Source: CAYUCJ01 sp049282265
GTDB taxonomy: Bacteria > Desulfobacterota > DSM-4660 > Desulfatiglandales > Desulfatiglandaceae
Length of the DNA: 14,703 nucleotides
Reading direction: 5' to 3'
Assembly: GCA_049282265.1 (NCBI GenBank)
Contig: JBAPTR010000063.1
Location: 1-14,703, forward strand
In this document: positions 13,622 to 14,703 of the stretch, in pieces
How the letters are laid out: the number at the start of each line of letters is the position of its first letter
Numbering within the stretch: the first letter of the stretch is position 1
Position numbers and translations under genes: made by a program
The notes under the pieces: model-generated
Told to the model about the DNA's origin: nothing
The model's database searches: none
Seen by the model: the letters and a program-made list of their open reading frames with translations, nothing else

Positions 13622-13987
13622 GCCGGTTTCAGGAGCGGTCTTCAATACGGTGAGCCCCCTGATGAAAGGCTCCATCCGGGCATACAAGAGGTGAATTCGA
13701 TTCGGATGGAATGCCATGATGAACCCTTGTTTCGTCTCATGGATAGAGAATCGGATGGGGGCCTTTGGGACTTTAATGAATTCACACTTCGGAATTTCCC
13801 ACGTGGATCGGAAGTGAGCGTTAACCAAATCCGCCGGGGCCCTAAATTTGAACTTTCGGTGTGGACTTTTCGGAAAAATGCTTTATACTAGACAACAAAA
13901 CAAAGCCGAAACGAATCGGCTTCGAAAAAGTCAAGATTGTGGAATGAAAGTTAATTCAGGGAAGTTCCAGAAAGGGGGAATACCAAG
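13622..13987. other. Divergent intergenic region between two lipoprotein genes
   Basis: This 366-bp stretch separates the minus-strand lipoprotein-protease operon from the plus-strand 73-aa lipoprotein. It holds a possible -10 TATACT at 13884-13889 for the plus gene (no good -35) and a leader hairpin at 13903-13922. The minus operon has an open frame to 13828 but no clear upstream start signal. No other gene is visible. Confidence 0.5.
13903..13922 (+). other. Leader hairpin before the 73-aa lipoprotein
   Basis: AAGCCGA (13903-13909) and TCGGCTT (13916-13922) form a perfect 7-bp stem with a 6-nt loop, beginning about 14 nt after the putative -10. It would lie at or near the 5' end of the transcript, where such stems protect mRNA. 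On the minus strand a T-rich run follows, but no minus-strand gene ends there. Confidence 0.4.
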
Positions 13988-14209
13988 ATGAAAAAGTGGA
14001 TTCTATTGATTCTGATGGGATTGTTTCTCTTTGGATGCGGGGCGGGTGCCAAGGAATCAGGTTTCTGGCAGCATGGAGCCATGTACAAGAACTTCGATCA
14101 TTTAAAATTCAGCTGGTTTGGGTACAAACACCCCGCTGAGCAGAAGGCAAAAGAATCCCAAGCGCAGGGCTGGTGGGGAATTGACGTCCCCTATATCCCT
14201 GCCAAGTGA
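13988..14209 (+). CDS. Small lipoprotein, 73 aa, unknown function
   Basis: The protein is only 73 aa. It has a lipoprotein signal (MKKWILLILMGLFLFGC; lipidated Cys 17) and a mature part of 56 residues. Segments HLKFSWFGYKHPAEQKAKES and GWWGIDVPYIP are rich in aromatic residues and carry the sense of a short conserved family. I do not know a named one. GGGGGA lies nine bases before the ATG. It is a single-gene unit between the protease operon (divergent) and a corA remnant (convergent). The high content of Trp, Tyr and Phe near the membrane suggests interaction with an envelope partner, which is inference. Confidence 0.75.
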   Translation: MKKWILLILMGLFLFGCGAGAKESGFWQHGAMYKNFDHLKFSWFGYKHPAEQKAKESQAQGWWGIDVPYIPAK

Positions 14210-14229
14210 TTTCTTGTCCTGTGTTTGAG

Positions 14230-14265
14230 TCCTCCCCCGTCAGGCTCCTTGCCGGGGGGGAGGAT
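14230..14265 (+). terminator. GC-rich hairpin after the 73-aa lipoprotein
   Basis: TCCTCCCCCG pairs with CGGGGGGGAGGA (two extra G), with about 12 nt between, shortly after the stop. There is no U-run, so this is a possible but incomplete terminator. The rest of 14210-14407 shows only a further small CGGCG/CGCCG inverted repeat near 14267 and no gene. Confidence 0.4.
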
Positions 14266-14407
14266 GCGGCGAGCCTGTGCAGCACGCCGACAGTTTTGCC
14301 TATCGTCTCATACCCTGCGTCCCCCCTTCTGCCAGAGTAGTGCATGGCCTGCGGCAGTGATGACCAGTAAGGGGTGAACAATATCAGCCGCTATTCGGAA
14401 AGTTCCT

Positions 14408-14703
14408 TTACAGCCACTTTTTTTTCCTGAAATACACCAGCATGACCCCCCCGATGACAATCATGACGAGCCATACGACCGGATATCCCCTATGCGCTCC
14501 TGGAACGAAATGCTGACGTTCGGGAGGAACCGGAGGCTGAACTGCTCGATATTCAGTCGACCCTCCTTGTCGTCATAGGACAGCATCTTGGAAATGATGA
14601 AGATACAGTTCTCATAATCTTCCATTTTCGGGCGCTGGTCGGTATTCACGATGTCCTCCAGCACCAGGGGGTGCAGGTTGAAGGTTTTGCCGATCTTCTC
14701 GAT
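14408..14703 (-). pseudogene. corA: corA magnesium/cobalt transporter remnant with the middle deleted (continues past the window)
   Basis: The minus strand from the right edge encodes a CorA N-terminal segment (LHPLVLEDIVNTDQRPKMED, then the VSISFQER strand) up to about 14488. That frame ends 8 codons later at 14461. In another frame the DNA from 14488 to 14408 encodes GYPVVWLVMIVIGG and ends YFRKKKWL-stop, which is the last transmembrane helix and C-terminus of CorA. The roughly 180 residues between, including the first pore helix and the GMN filter, are missing. The join lies on GGGGATAT (minus strand, complement of 14483-14490), a stretch that fits both GDI and GYP codons. This suggests deletion between short direct repeats. 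An assembly error is the main alternative. Confidence 0.8.

Noticed and set aside
13622..13828. 69-residue N-terminal extension of the lipoprotein upstream of the protease
   Set aside because: It would place a lipoprotein signal in the middle of the protein; the region has no family-like sequence.
13691..13891. 66-codon plus-strand frame ahead of the 73-aa lipoprotein
   Set aside because: No family-like sequence and no ribosome site; it overlaps the possible 5' extension of the opposite-strand gene.

Overview
The window reads as a chromosomal segment of a GC-rich, diderm, probably anaerobic bacterium. Several traits point to the former Deltaproteobacteria (Desulfobacterota). These are the small sigma-54-type promoter in front of a secreted Fn3 protein, the DUF6515-like repeat protein, the split MacA/MacB/NodT-type efflux operon, and the style of the LTxxQ periplasmic proteins. 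This placement is an inference from gene style, not a database result.

Layout. (1) 1-444 (+) is the 3' end of a ComEC/Rec2-type DNA-uptake gene. It converges on a small secreted fibronectin-III protein (541-888, -) that has a convincing intrinsic terminator and a sigma-54-like promoter. (2) 1272-3496 (-) holds four co-directional genes: a Spy/CpxP-like periplasmic chaperone, an ECF sigma factor, a one-TM probable anti-sigma protein that overlaps the sigma gene by ATGA, and a periplasmic LTxxQ protein with four LTxxQ-like motifs. The last three resemble a CnrH-CnrY-CnrX arrangement. (3) 3740-5399 (+) holds two exported proteins with closely related C-terminal SH3b domains; the second also carries about four DUF6515-like Tyr-rich repeats. 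(4) 5516-10947 (+) is a tripartite export system: a MacA-like adaptor, a MacB-type ATPase, a separate MacB-type permease, and a NodT-family outer-membrane lipoprotein. A large nested inverted-repeat element lies between the last two. (5) 11182-13621 (-) is an ATGA-coupled trio: a lipoprotein, a BepA-like M48 metalloprotease with TPRs, and another lipoprotein. (6) 13988-14209 (+) is a 73-aa lipoprotein. (7) 14408-14703 (-) is a corA magnesium-transporter gene with its middle deleted, joined out of frame.

How it fits together. Nearly every gene acts in the cell envelope. The most striking regulatory signal lies between the spy-like gene and the first SH3b gene. Two divergent elements, each TGTAACC-N15-GCGACT, sit at almost the same distance (46 and 48 nt) from the two start codons. 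They look like twin ECF-sigma promoters. The simplest reading is an autoregulated envelope-stress or metal-sensing module. A periplasmic LTxxQ sensor releases the ECF sigma from its membrane anchor. The sigma then drives its own operon, including the chaperone, and at least one SH3b envelope protein. The same window carries an export pump and envelope-quality-control genes that could act downstream, but no shared promoter was seen for those.
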